Assembly (NCBI GenBank): GCA_947624535.1
Contig: CANQKU010000007.1
Coordinates: 1 to 20,527, forward strand
Length of the DNA: 20,527 bases
DNA from: an uncultured Bacilli bacterium
GTDB lineage: Bacteria; Bacillota_I; Bacilli_A; RF39; UBA660
Reading direction: 5' to 3'
In this document: in pieces, positions 6,173 through 13,619 of the stretch
Numbering within the stretch: the first letter of the stretch is position 1
How the letters are laid out: every line of letters starts with the position of its first letter
Notes under the pieces: model-generated
What the model saw: the letters and a program-made list of their open reading frames with translations, nothing else
What the model was told of the DNA's origin: nothing
The model's database searches: none
Made by a program: the position numbers and the translations under genes

Positions 6173-7567
6173 CTACACTTTTTTATGATCATATTCAAAT
6201 AGCTTACTAAATTGTTCTGTTGCTTGATCCATTTCTAAATTGATTTTTTTCAAAGCAGATTCCATTTTATATTTACTAGGAAATTTAGATGAGATATCTA
6301 TATTTTGAAAATAATTTAATAACACTTGTTTTCTTCTTTTATTATCATTATCGTAAATATTTTCTTTAATATTTTGATAAGCAATTTCTTGAATTAAATC
6401 ATCTAATGTAATTTCATTGTATTTATTTTTTGATTTAACTGTATTAAAAATTTTATCATATTTATATAATGCATGATTTACTATTGCATTATAGATATAA
6501 TTATCAATATATTCTTCTTTCTTTTTAACTATACTAACATCATTAACAATTTGATTAATATGCAAATCATCATTAATCTTTTCAAAATACTGATTAATTA
6601 ATTTTAAGTCTGTTTCGATAGTTTCCTTTGTTCCATATAAAAGTGAATCTTGATCGTGAAATAAATAGTTTTTTATATCTTTTGTTAACATTTTAATTTC
6701 TTTACCCAAATTAGTATTTTTAATAGAATTATACTTTATTCTATTACTACTATTATTATTGATTGTTCTATAATCTTTCAGTAAAGCACCCAACTTTAAT
6801 ATTTTTTCTTCAATAATAATCTCATTAGTGTTATTTAAAATATAATTCTTTTCGTTTGGCTTAAAATATGATTTTAACTCATCAATATCTTCATTAGTTT
6901 TAGTAAGTAATGGTGTATAATACTTTTCTCTTTCAATAGTCAATGCCATAAGTCTTTTTAAATAGTTTCTTTCTTTAATATTAATGTTTCCTATTTTTCT
7001 ATAATTAATTTTTTTATTATCATAATTATAATTAGGTTTATTTTCAATAAAAGAAAAATGAATATGTATATGTCTACTTTTACTTTTAGTATGAATAGCA
7101 AATACATAACTCATATTTTTTATATCATCAAAGCCACAATATTTTAAAAACTGTGGCATAACCTCTTTAGCAAATTTTTGTTCTAAAGTTTTTAAAGAGA
7201 TATTTTCGTATATATATGAGTTATTAAAACTAATAATACCTTTCCATAAATTAGATTTTTCAATATATTTAGAATAATTTTTCTTTAAGTTTTTTATATC
7301 TTCACTATTAGCATATTTCCCATTTTCTAAAACCAAATTATATTTTTTACCACTTATAATTCCCGAGTAATAATCAAACATATTCATTGCACTTTCTTTT
7401 GGATTAGAAAAATAATCTATCATATCAACTACATCTTTTTGTCTTTCTTTACTATAATCCTTATTTTGAAATCGATTATCTTTATGATTAATTGCTAAAT
7501 CATATTTACACTTAAAAATAATATTAGGACTGTTTTTATTCACGAAATTTGTTTTTAATATTGCCAT
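6173..7567 (-). CDS. MobP2-like relaxase
   Basis: The relaxase nicks one strand at oriT, stays bound to the 5' end and pilots it through the channel. The three-histidine metal motif is clear: HTKSKSRHIHIHFSF, with His159, 166, 168 and 170. The preceding block (NLWKGIISFNNSYI, then KFAKEVMPQFLKYCGF) is laid out as in MobP2 proteins of Gram-positive elements. Candidate nicking tyrosines lie near the N-terminus (DMIDYF, FDYYSG; Tyr52, 66, 67). The C-terminal half is Lys/Asn-rich and helical with no recognised domain. At 464 residues it is compact and lacks an obvious primase or helicase part. The ATG follows AAAGGA and lies just after a terminator, so an own promoter or read-through is needed. 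The relaxase call is strong; the subfamily is from memory. Confidence 0.85.
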   Translation of the reverse strand: MAILKTNFVNKNSPNIIFKCKYDLAINHKDNRFQNKDYSKERQKDVVDMIDYFSNPKESAMNMFDYYSGIISGKKYNLVLENGKYANSEDIKNLKKNYSKYIEKSNLWKGIISFNNSYIYENISLKTLEQKFAKEVMPQFLKYCGFDDIKNMSYVFAIHTKSKSRHIHIHFSFIENKPNYNYDNKKINYRKIGNINIKERNYLKRLMALTIEREKYYTPLLTKTNEDIDELKSYFKPNEKNYILNNTNEIIIEEKILKLGALLKDYRTINNNSSNRIKYNSIKNTNLGKEIKMLTKDIKNYLFHDQDSLLYGTKETIETDLKLINQYFEKINDDLHINQIVNDVSIVKKKEEYIDNYIYNAIVNHALYKYDKIFNTVKSKNKYNEITLDDLIQEIAYQNIKENIYDNDNKRRKQVLLNYFQNIDISSKFPSKYKMESALKKINLEMDQATEQFSKLFEYDHKKV

Positions 7568-7587
7568 TTTTAATTCCTTTCATTAAG

Positions 7588-7614
7588 AAAAAAAGATTAT
7601 CATTTAGATAATCT
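7588..7614 (-). terminator. Rho-independent terminator between the XRE gene and the relaxase
   Basis: AGATTATC (7607-7614, minus strand) pairs perfectly with GATAATCT (7594-7601) across a five-base loop and is followed by seven T. It closely resembles the hairpin at 5611-5634, sharing the AGATTATC arm. It stands 20-50 bases before the relaxase ATG, so it may also act as a leader attenuator. Confidence 0.7.
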
Positions 7615-7629
7615 CTTTCATTTTTTAAA

Positions 7630-8313
7630 TTAATTACATTTATTAATTTTCATACTTTTATTCCATATCAATTCTGAATCATAATAAAAACTTTCAATGC
7701 TTTTTTCGATAAGTTCGTTACCAATTCCGTAACCATCTAATAATCGATCGTTTTTATTTTCTAACCTCGTTCTATATAAAGTAAAGGTTACCATCTTCTT
7801 ATCAAAATCTTTCTGAGAATTTCTATGTGCTCCTAAACTATCGTTTGTTTTAAATGTTATTTTATAAAAATCTTCATTATAGTCACATATTTCAAATGTG
7901 ATATTTTCCTTCTTTATAGCAACAGGATAGTTTAAATATTCAGTTATTGTTATAAATGACATTATTCCTAGAATTAATCCTAAACATATAATAATAAGAA
8001 TTGATATAAATAATTTTAACATTTTATGATTTATATACTGTCTAAAGCTAAGAAAAATTTCTACTATATTATTTTCAAAATTTTGTTGATAATTATTTTC
8101 TATAATTCTTTCTCCACTTAATAATTCATTGACAGAAATATTGAATTCTTGTGATATTGGAACTAATAATGATAAATCTGGCATAGATTTCCCATTTTCC
8201 CATCTTGATATACTTTTACTACTAACACCTAATCTCTGTCCTAGTTGTTCCTGAGTTAATTTTTTTTCTTTTCTTAATTCCGCAATAAATTTACCAATCT
8301 TTTCTTGATTCAT
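7630..8313 (-). CDS. XRE-family regulator with a membrane segment and C-terminal outer domain
   Basis: The N-terminal helix-turn-helix of the Cro/CI type (about residues 3-60) reads IAELRKEKKLTQEQLGQRLG, then SKSISRWENGKSMPDL. A linker leads to a strongly hydrophobic helix (about 98-123, ISILIIICLGLILGIMSFIT). A C-terminal domain of about 100 residues follows, probably outside the membrane. The ATG at 8313 is preferred over the upstream in-frame ATG at 8343, because GAGGTG lies just before it. Such a fusion suggests a membrane-tethered repressor that answers to an external or envelope signal, which would suit control of transfer. It could also be host-type cargo. The outer domain matches nothing I recognise. 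Confidence 0.88.
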   Translation of the reverse strand: MNQEKIGKFIAELRKEKKLTQEQLGQRLGVSSKSISRWENGKSMPDLSLLVPISQEFNISVNELLSGERIIENNYQQNFENNIVEIFLSFRQYINHKMLKLFISILIIICLGLILGIMSFITITEYLNYPVAIKKENITFEICDYNEDFYKITFKTNDSLGAHRNSQKDFDKKMVTFTLYRTRLENKNDRLLDGYGIGNELIEKSIESFYYDSELIWNKSMKINKCN

Positions 8314-8430
8314 ATTCTTCACCTCAATATAATTATGATACATAATTTTAAAAAATAAAAGGACATAAAGTGAGAATTTATAATTTTTTGACTACTAATA
8401 TCTAGTAATAATAAAAATATTCTAAACTAA

Positions 8431-8763
8431 CTATTCATTAAAACTGTTCTTATTATGATTTAAAAAATCTTGATAACTTTTGTTATCTTTTGGATCTGCA
8501 TTTTCTAAATATCCTTGATTAACAAAATGTTGTAAAGAAAGTTTAAAATGATATTGTTGTTTTTTAGAAATACTAATTAACTTATTTTCAATACTTATTA
8601 ATTTGTTATCAAATTCTTCTAATATATTTAACTCTTTGGGTTTTTCAATTTCTTTTTTTACTATTAATCCTACAATTTTATTGATTGATTTTTTTTCTTC
8701 TCTTGATACTAATAATAATCTATCATAAACATAATCATCAAGTCTGATGGTTAACTTTTTCAT
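8431..8763 (-). CDS. Ribbon-helix-helix protein, possible relaxosome accessory factor
   Basis: The N-terminus MKKLTIRLDDYVYDRLLLVS, followed by INKIVGLIVKKEI, is a ribbon-helix-helix DNA-binding domain of the Arc/MetJ type. A Leu/Ile/Lys-rich segment (NKLISIENKLISISKK) likely forms a coiled coil. The C-terminal 35 residues are polar (QGYLENADPKDN...NSFNE). It starts one base after the stop of the upstream HTH gene. RHH proteins of this size beside relaxase genes often act as MobC- or TraY-like helpers that bind oriT, or as repressors of the mobilisation operon. That role is inferred from position. Confidence 0.8.
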   Translation of the reverse strand: MKKLTIRLDDYVYDRLLLVSREEKKSINKIVGLIVKKEIEKPKELNILEEFDNKLISIENKLISISKKQQYHFKLSLQHFVNQGYLENADPKDNKSYQDFLNHNKNSFNE

Positions 8764-8764
8764 T

Positions 8765-9199
8765 TTATAATTTATTTAATAGTTTTTCTATAACTAGAGT
8801 TAACTTACTGGTTAATAGATTATTTTTTTCTAATGTATCAATTAAAGATTTTATTTCTTCTGTTTCATTGGGCACAGATATTTTACTATTAAGTATTTTC
8901 GATTTATATCTGTATTGATTATTAGGAATAAAATATTCTACACCAAAAACTTTATATTTTTTAATCCAACTAGATAATCTTCTTTGTGGTGTTTGTTCAT
9001 TTAAAATATTCATATTAAATCCAGCAGATTCAAAAATTTCTCTAGCTGTTTTTTCTGAATGCTTTACCTTTTCTAATACTGCCCATAATTTAAATTCATT
9101 TTTATATATTAATTGAGATCTATTTTTTATACCAATTATATTTGAATTATGTAACAATTCTTCGATTTCTATTTCATTAAAATATCTAATTCTATTCAT
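8765..9199 (-). CDS. Helix-turn-helix protein resembling transposase-type HTH domains
   Basis: The ATG at 9199 (MNRIRYFNEIEIEELL) is preferred over in-frame upstream starts because AAGGAG precedes it by seven bases. It overlaps the end of the RHH gene by eight bases. The core SEKTAREIFESAGFNMNIL followed by RRLSSWIKKYKVFGVEYF resembles the short HTH domain seen beside IS3-type transposases in Clostridia ('REIFxxAGFDxxIL...W...Y...G'). No catalytic DDE residues are present. The C-terminal tail is a predicted coiled coil (ETEEIKSLIDTLEKNN). Lying between two RHH genes and near the oriT candidate, it is probably a specific DNA-binding component rather than a transposase remnant. Confidence 0.75.
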   Translation of the reverse strand: MNRIRYFNEIEIEELLHNSNIIGIKNRSQLIYKNEFKLWAVLEKVKHSEKTAREIFESAGFNMNILNEQTPQRRLSSWIKKYKVFGVEYFIPNNQYRYKSKILNSKISVPNETEEIKSLIDTLEKNNLLTSKLTLVIEKLLNKL

Positions 9200-9389
9200 T
9201 GCTTTCTCCTTCCAATAATTGTGACTGTTTCTCATCATAAGAATCAAATCTTCTTATATAATTTTGATAACCTATTTCTAAAATATATATTATCATTTTA
9301 TTAAAACTAATATTATTTTTTATGGATAATAATTGTATTCTAGTTTTTAAATTATCATCAATTCTAATTGTAGTTCTTGTCCTTTTCAT
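9192..9389 (-). CDS. Small ribbon-helix-helix protein, 65 residues
   Basis: MKRTRTTIRIDDNLKTRIQL and then ISFNKMIIYILEIGYQNYI form a complete ribbon-helix-helix fold with a short acidic tail. It is the first gene after the oriT candidate, and its ribosome-binding site (GGAGG, 9403-9407) is 12 bases before the ATG. One copy of the repeated 12-mer of that region (9433-9444) lies just upstream of a TATAAA box (9425-9430). This is the expected place for an autoregulatory operator or an oriT binding site. The last codons carry the AAGGAG that serves the next gene. Confidence 0.82.
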   Translation of the reverse strand: MKRTRTTIRIDDNLKTRIQLLSIKNNISFNKMIIYILEIGYQNYIRRFDSYDEKQSQLLEGESNE

Positions 9390-9428
9390 ATTCTAAAGTT
9401 ACCTCCATATGATTTAAAAATAAAATTT

Positions 9429-9680
9429 ATAGGTAGCCACTTTCTTCTATAACTCATTCCAAATTGTATTAAAAAAGGAATAAATTAAGAATGAGCATAA
9501 GAAGAATGACATCACTATTTTGTATGATCCTTATTTTATAAGGAAAAATAGTGGTGTCTTACTTTTTTCGCACTTGCGAAAATGACTACTTTTACAATAG
9601 AAAGTGGCTACCTATCTTCATTTATTCCTTTTATTATTTGACTTTTAAGTGACCTCATTTTTTGAAGAAAGTGGCTACTC
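9429..9680. other. Candidate origin of transfer (oriT) and repeat cluster, in the 9390-9716 gap
   Basis: This 327-base gene-free stretch is the most structured DNA in the window. The 12-mer GAAAGTGGCTAC occurs at 9600-9611 and 9667-9678 and inverted at 9433-9444, with a degenerate copy GAAAATGACTAC at 9578-9589. Copies 1 and 2 form a perfect 17-bp inverted repeat (9429-9445 with 9599-9615). A sharp hairpin, TTTTCGC-ACTT-GCGAAAA (9565-9582), adjoins the degenerate copy. A larger imperfect stem joins 9508-9521 with 9545-9558 around a second 7-bp stem (9528-9534 with 9538-9544). It is bordered by an RHH gene with the relaxase 2 kb on. I infer oriT; the nick site is not identified. Confidence 0.6.
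9433..9678. repeat. Dispersed 12-bp repeat GAAAGTGGCTAC, three exact copies
   Basis: Exact copies lie at 9600-9611 (+), 9667-9678 (+) and 9433-9444 (-). The inverted copy and the third copy share 15 bases (GAAGAAAGTGGCTAC). These are likely binding sites for one of the adjacent RHH or HTH proteins. Confidence 0.75.
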
Positions 9681-9716
9681 TTATTTTTTTGCTTTTAAAA
9701 TGTGCTTCCTCTTAAA

Positions 9717-10577
9717 TTAAGATTTAGTATTATTCATATCTATAAACAACATTCCATCTAATAATTGATTGTTTTTATCTAGTACTTGATAATGAAGATG
9801 ATTTCCTGTTGAATGTCCTGTAGTTCCTACACTAGCTATTTCAGTCCAATGACTTACCTCATCTCCTACACTAACCTTTGCACTATTAGGATAAAGATGT
9901 GCAAATACAACATAATATAGTTCACCATAATCATTACATTCAAGAGTAATAGTATTTCCAATTGAATTTTGACTCTGATCGTAAGGAACATTTTCTTGTT
10001 GTGTATAATTCACATTTGTAACTTTACCATTACAAACAGAATAAACAGGTGTTTGTTCATCAATTGCAAAATCCCAACCATTATGTACATTAGATTCTCC
10101 ATAAATAATTCTTTGCTGATTAAAAAAACTTGTAATAGTATAATCATTTCTTGCTAAAGGAAAATTAAAATATTGTTCTATATTTTCTAAATAAATTTTA
10201 TTATCGTTGATATTAGAATCCATACAAGCAACCATATTTTTTACTTTTTCATTACTACATACTGAATCAATATTTTTTAAATTCTTAAACTCTTTATTTT
10301 GATTTAATTCATATATTTCATCAAAAGTTAATGATTCATTTTCTAAATAGAAATATAAAATTCTTGATAATGGAACATATCCATTTCTTAAATTTTTATT
10401 TAATGTATTAATATATCTATCAGCATATTCTGAATTATTATTAATAGTTGATACCGTAATATTTGTTCCAAAAAAATTTAAAATCATTAATACAGATATC
10501 ATTAAAATAAAAAAGCAAATAATACAAATAACACTACTGCTAAAAATAACTTTTAACAATATATTTTTTTTCTTCAT
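9717..10577 (-). CDS. Membrane-anchored M23 (LytM-type) peptidoglycan endopeptidase
   Basis: This zinc metallopeptidase of the conjugation system is expected to cut peptide cross-bridges so that the channel can cross the wall, the job done by VirB1/CwlT-type enzymes elsewhere. A transmembrane segment spans about 13-36. A linker with two Cys (107, 118) follows, and the catalytic domain starts near 135. Zinc ligands are visible: His165 and Asp169 (HNGWD), and His262 in the HLH motif (260-262). FAHLYP (His227) and GTTGHSTGNHLHYQ complete the family signature. It is the last gene before the oriT candidate and follows the VirB4 gene and a small ORF. The start has only a modest AGGT site. Unlike many ICE wall enzymes, it lacks a second lytic transglycosylase or NlpC/P60 domain. 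Confidence 0.92.
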   Translation of the reverse strand: MKKKNILLKVIFSSSVICIICFFILMISVLMILNFFGTNITVSTINNNSEYADRYINTLNKNLRNGYVPLSRILYFYLENESLTFDEIYELNQNKEFKNLKNIDSVCSNEKVKNMVACMDSNINDNKIYLENIEQYFNFPLARNDYTITSFFNQQRIIYGESNVHNGWDFAIDEQTPVYSVCNGKVTNVNYTQQENVPYDQSQNSIGNTITLECNDYGELYYVVFAHLYPNSAKVSVGDEVSHWTEIASVGTTGHSTGNHLHYQVLDKNNQLLDGMLFIDMNNTKS

Positions 10578-10579
10578 CT

Positions 10580-10804
10580 TTATAAATACCTATTGATATT
10601 ATAATAGTAATATTTTTTCCCTTTAGTTATGGTGTTTAAAAGTTTTTTTGATGGAATTAATGATAATAAAAATTCTTGAAATGCTTCATTTGGATCATCA
10701 AATTCTTCTTCAAAAAGTTTTTTAAATCTTTGATTTGCTTTTATTTTCTTCTTTGTAATTTGTGTTTTATTAAAAGAACAACTCTCATTTTTATTTAAAG
10801 TCAT
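10580..10804 (-). CDS. Small basic hypothetical protein, 74 residues
   Basis: This soluble, mostly basic protein has one acidic helix (RFKKLFEEEFDDPNEAFQEF) and a tyrosine-rich end (KKYYYYNINRYL). No signal peptide, membrane segment or known motif is seen. Its ATG overlaps the VirB4 stop in an ATGA, the classic coupled arrangement, and it ends two bases before the M23 gene. It is therefore a genuine part of the transfer operon, with unknown function. Confidence 0.72.
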   Translation of the reverse strand: MTLNKNESCSFNKTQITKKKIKANQRFKKLFEEEFDDPNEAFQEFLLSLIPSKKLLNTITKGKKYYYYNINRYL

Positions 10805-13308
10805 ACCGTTTCACCCATTAATTCTATTTCCATTGGTGTTGCCATAACAGATAATCTTAATCTTTTTTTATTTGTAATAGTTAATAAAAATTCTCCCTGC
10901 TGTGCCTTCGATAAAAACTCTTTTTGGGTATCTGTTAATGGATTTTGATAAAAAAGTTTCAAATAAGTTTGAAAATCATCATCTTTTAACATTCCAACTA
11001 ATTGATACTGACAATTATTAAAAATTGCGGTAGCACTTCTAACTGATTCGCTTTCCCCTATAAAATCTCTAATAGATTGTGTTGTAGGAATAAAATTACC
11101 ATGATATTTTCTAATTCTTCGTGCAATTTGTTCAAAAGTTAGAATAACATCACTATCAGTATTTTTTAAATACAAATGAAATTCATCAACTACAATAGCT
11201 ATATTTTTTATATTAACTTTATCAGTATTTTTTTCATTAATAATTTTATTACTAACGATAATATTATTTAGATAAGTAAGTAAATTAACTAATTGTGTTG
11301 TTATAATTCTTTTATTTTTACTATATAGTAAATCTTTCACATTAAAAGCAATTAAATCAGCATCTAAATTAACTGTAGTATAACCATTAAATAGCATTGC
11401 ATCAGTACCAACTTTAAATCTCTCAAGTAAAATTTCTAATTGATCCACTATCTTTATTTTTTCTTCATTTTGAATCATTTCCCTATATTCTGGTAAGAAA
11501 TTAATTAAATCAGTAAAAATCGGATAGTCGGTTGGTTTTAATTTTTCTAATATTGAAATATTAGTATTTTTTGTAATTCCGAATCGTTGATATAATTTTT
11601 CAATCATGTCTAATAAAACTACAATTTCTTTTTCTTGAATATCTTCAAAAGCACATTTAATAAATGTTTCTAAAGAAGATAAATGTTTAGACAATGGGCA
11701 ATCATCAAAATTAATACTTTCTACTGCATTCTCATTTTTTTCTTCTTTATCACTAGGAAGAAATCGAACTTGTAATGGATTAATAATACCACCACTAGTA
11801 GAATATAAATCAATATATTGTCCACCTTTTGTTTTTGATACCAATTTTTGATATTCCCCTTCAGCATCAAAAATAAATACTTTGTTTCCTCTATTAATTT
11901 CATTTACTATCATTTTTTTTAAAGTAAAACTTTTACCTCCACCTGTTGATGCAATAATGGCTAGATTACTACTTGGTCTTGTTGGATCTTTATGAAACAT
12001 ATCAAAAATAATAGGTAATGCAGTATGTATATCTGTTCCTAACATATAACCTGTTTCATCATTAAAATGTGTAATAGTAAGAGGAAAAGATGCAGATAAA
12101 GTTAAAGTTGGTAAATACATTTTATAATCATCTAAGTTTTTGCTTGTTATATCAAAACATTGCCATACTTCATATTGTCTCATTCTAGGAACTTCTAATT
12201 TTATTTGAAAAACATCAGCAATTTTCTTCATTTCTTTAATTCGTTCTTCTCTTTCTTTTTTTGTTCCAGTAATCGCAATTATAAAATCTACTTCTTTTAT
12301 TTTTTCATCTCCATTTTTGATTTGATTCATTAATGCTCTAAAATTTTCTTTTTCCGTATCCATTTGAGTTGCATCACTTAGTTTTCTAGTTGTCATTCTT
12401 TCTGATGTAAGCATTTCATAATTGCTATCTAATCTTCGAATGATGGTATCTGTATCTAAAGTATCTTTGATATGAATACAACATCTTGAATCTGGAATAT
12501 TAAATAATTCTTCTAAATATAATTCTTCAATAAATGGTGGTAGATTTTTGATAGTAACTAACTGTACTTCCTTCTCATCTATTTTAATATAATTAGCATT
12601 CTCATTAATAAAAAAAGGTGTAATCAATTCAGATAGATCACACCATAATAATTGTTCTAAATTTGCATTAGAAATATAGAGATTGATAAGAAACTGATAA
12701 ACTTCTAACTTATTTTCAATAGGTTGAATGATTAATCTTGGTGTCATATTATAACATTGCATTTCTATTTCTTCTAATTGATGTTCTAAAATTTTTTCAT
12801 TATTAGATATTATCACAAAATAATATCTACTTGTAGTTGTTAGATTATCGTTTTCTAGTTTTTCAAATCTGGAATATCTTTCTTCTAAAAAAGATACTTT
12901 CTCTGGTTCATTTTTAAATTGTTCTATTAATTTTTTATAATAGTCCTTATTAGCATTTAAATCTATTTTATCGTCTAATTTATAAAGTCTTAAATCTAAA
13001 TTTTTTAATTGAAACAAATATTTTAATTGTGAGAAAAAATTCTGTTTCTGATTATTAGAGGTTAATGATAAATCAATAGCTTGTACTGATATTACTTTAG
13101 CAAATTCATTACTTTTTAAACAAATAATACCATCATCTCTCACATAATCTGTATTTAAAAAACTTTGAGAATTTCTTACTTTTTGTTTTAAAATTTTTTT
13201 AGTAATATACATTTTTTTCTTAGTTTTCTTTTTTTTCTTCACAAATTTATGGATCAGTTTTTCTTCTTTATTTTTTAATTTAGTATTTGAGTATTCGTTT
13301 GATTTCAT
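10801..13308 (-). CDS. virB4: VirB4/TrbE-type conjugation ATPase
   Basis: This is the large cytoplasmic ATPase that powers assembly and substrate passage in the type IV secretion channel. The N-terminal 400 residues form the family-specific domain. Walker A (ASTGGGKS, 453-460) is preceded by SSNLAI and followed by LKKMIVNE. FIFDAEGEYQKL is at 478-489, and Walker B reads IAIVVDEF (703-710). The motif RRIRKYHGNFIPTTQSIRDF, typical of VirB4 and HerA-like ATPases, follows. The length of 835 residues is normal. The extreme N-terminus is very basic (KFVKKKKKTKKK). The start is served by AGGAGG and overlaps the PrgI-like gene by 29 bases. Confidence 0.96.
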   Translation of the reverse strand: MKSNEYSNTKLKNKEEKLIHKFVKKKKKTKKKMYITKKILKQKVRNSQSFLNTDYVRDDGIICLKSNEFAKVISVQAIDLSLTSNNQKQNFFSQLKYLFQLKNLDLRLYKLDDKIDLNANKDYYKKLIEQFKNEPEKVSFLEERYSRFEKLENDNLTTTSRYYFVIISNNEKILEHQLEEIEMQCYNMTPRLIIQPIENKLEVYQFLINLYISNANLEQLLWCDLSELITPFFINENANYIKIDEKEVQLVTIKNLPPFIEELYLEELFNIPDSRCCIHIKDTLDTDTIIRRLDSNYEMLTSERMTTRKLSDATQMDTEKENFRALMNQIKNGDEKIKEVDFIIAITGTKKEREERIKEMKKIADVFQIKLEVPRMRQYEVWQCFDITSKNLDDYKMYLPTLTLSASFPLTITHFNDETGYMLGTDIHTALPIIFDMFHKDPTRPSSNLAIIASTGGGKSFTLKKMIVNEINRGNKVFIFDAEGEYQKLVSKTKGGQYIDLYSTSGGIINPLQVRFLPSDKEEKNENAVESINFDDCPLSKHLSSLETFIKCAFEDIQEKEIVVLLDMIEKLYQRFGITKNTNISILEKLKPTDYPIFTDLINFLPEYREMIQNEEKIKIVDQLEILLERFKVGTDAMLFNGYTTVNLDADLIAFNVKDLLYSKNKRIITTQLVNLLTYLNNIIVSNKIINEKNTDKVNIKNIAIVVDEFHLYLKNTDSDVILTFEQIARRIRKYHGNFIPTTQSIRDFIGESESVRSATAIFNNCQYQLVGMLKDDDFQTYLKLFYQNPLTDTQKEFLSKAQQGEFLLTITNKKRLRLSVMATPMEIELMGETV

Positions 13309-13606
13309 CTAACTGAATCCTCCTTTCTTTTTCTAGTTGTTTTTTTGAGTAAGTATATTGTTTCATTCTAAAACAATAATTCATCATCAAGCCTAAAACT
13401 TTATACATTCTATTTTTTTTACTAACATTAATTGGTAATAACATAAATATTCCTACCATTAAAAATACAATAGCAAACATCTTATATGGTGATAAAGAAA
13501 ACATTAAAGTAAATATAGTTAATATAGGAAAACCAATTAAACCATCTGCTATTTCTATACCTTTAAAACCTAAATCTCTTTTGATTGTTTTTACTGTTAT
13601 ATACAT
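13280..13606 (-). CDS. PrgI/VirB3-like inner-membrane channel protein
   Basis: This 108-residue protein has two adjacent hydrophobic segments (about 25-40 and 43-60: FPILTIFTLMFSLSP, FAIVFLMVGIFMLLP) and a basic C-terminal tail (YSKKQLEKERRIQLDEIKRI). That architecture, and its place directly before VirB4, are those of the PrgI/VirB3-like subunits of Gram-positive type IV systems. The start has GAGGGTGAG upstream. It overlaps VirB4 by 29 bases, so the two are probably coupled. The call rests on topology and synteny more than on sequence motifs. Confidence 0.75.
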   Translation of the reverse strand: MYITVKTIKRDLGFKGIEIADGLIGFPILTIFTLMFSLSPYKMFAIVFLMVGIFMLLPINVSKKNRMYKVLGLMMNYCFRMKQYTYSKKQLEKERRIQLDEIKRILKY

Positions 13607-13619
13607 TAGTACTCACCCT

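Noticed and set aside
8384..8420. Palindrome TACTA...TAGTA before the XRE gene as a terminator or operator
   Set aside because: The arms are only five bases with no T-run, and no convincing promoter could be placed around it.
8765..9199. Insertion sequence remnant
   Set aside because: The HTH gene is intact, translationally coupled on both sides and lacks terminal repeats or a DDE partner.
9508..9570. Large hairpin followed by a T-run, read as a plus-strand terminator
   Set aside because: No plus-strand gene ends nearby and the minus-strand copy has no T-run, so it is better treated as part of the structured oriT candidate.
9433..9678. CRISPR array suggested by repeated 12-mers
   Set aside because: The copies are too few and short, in mixed orientation and irregularly spaced; no cas genes are present.
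9969..10157. 62-codon plus-strand frame
   Set aside because: It is antisense to the M23 catalytic domain, with no supporting start site.
11721..11903. 60-codon minus-strand frame in the VirB4 gene
   Set aside because: It is a shadow frame within the VirB4 ATPase domain.
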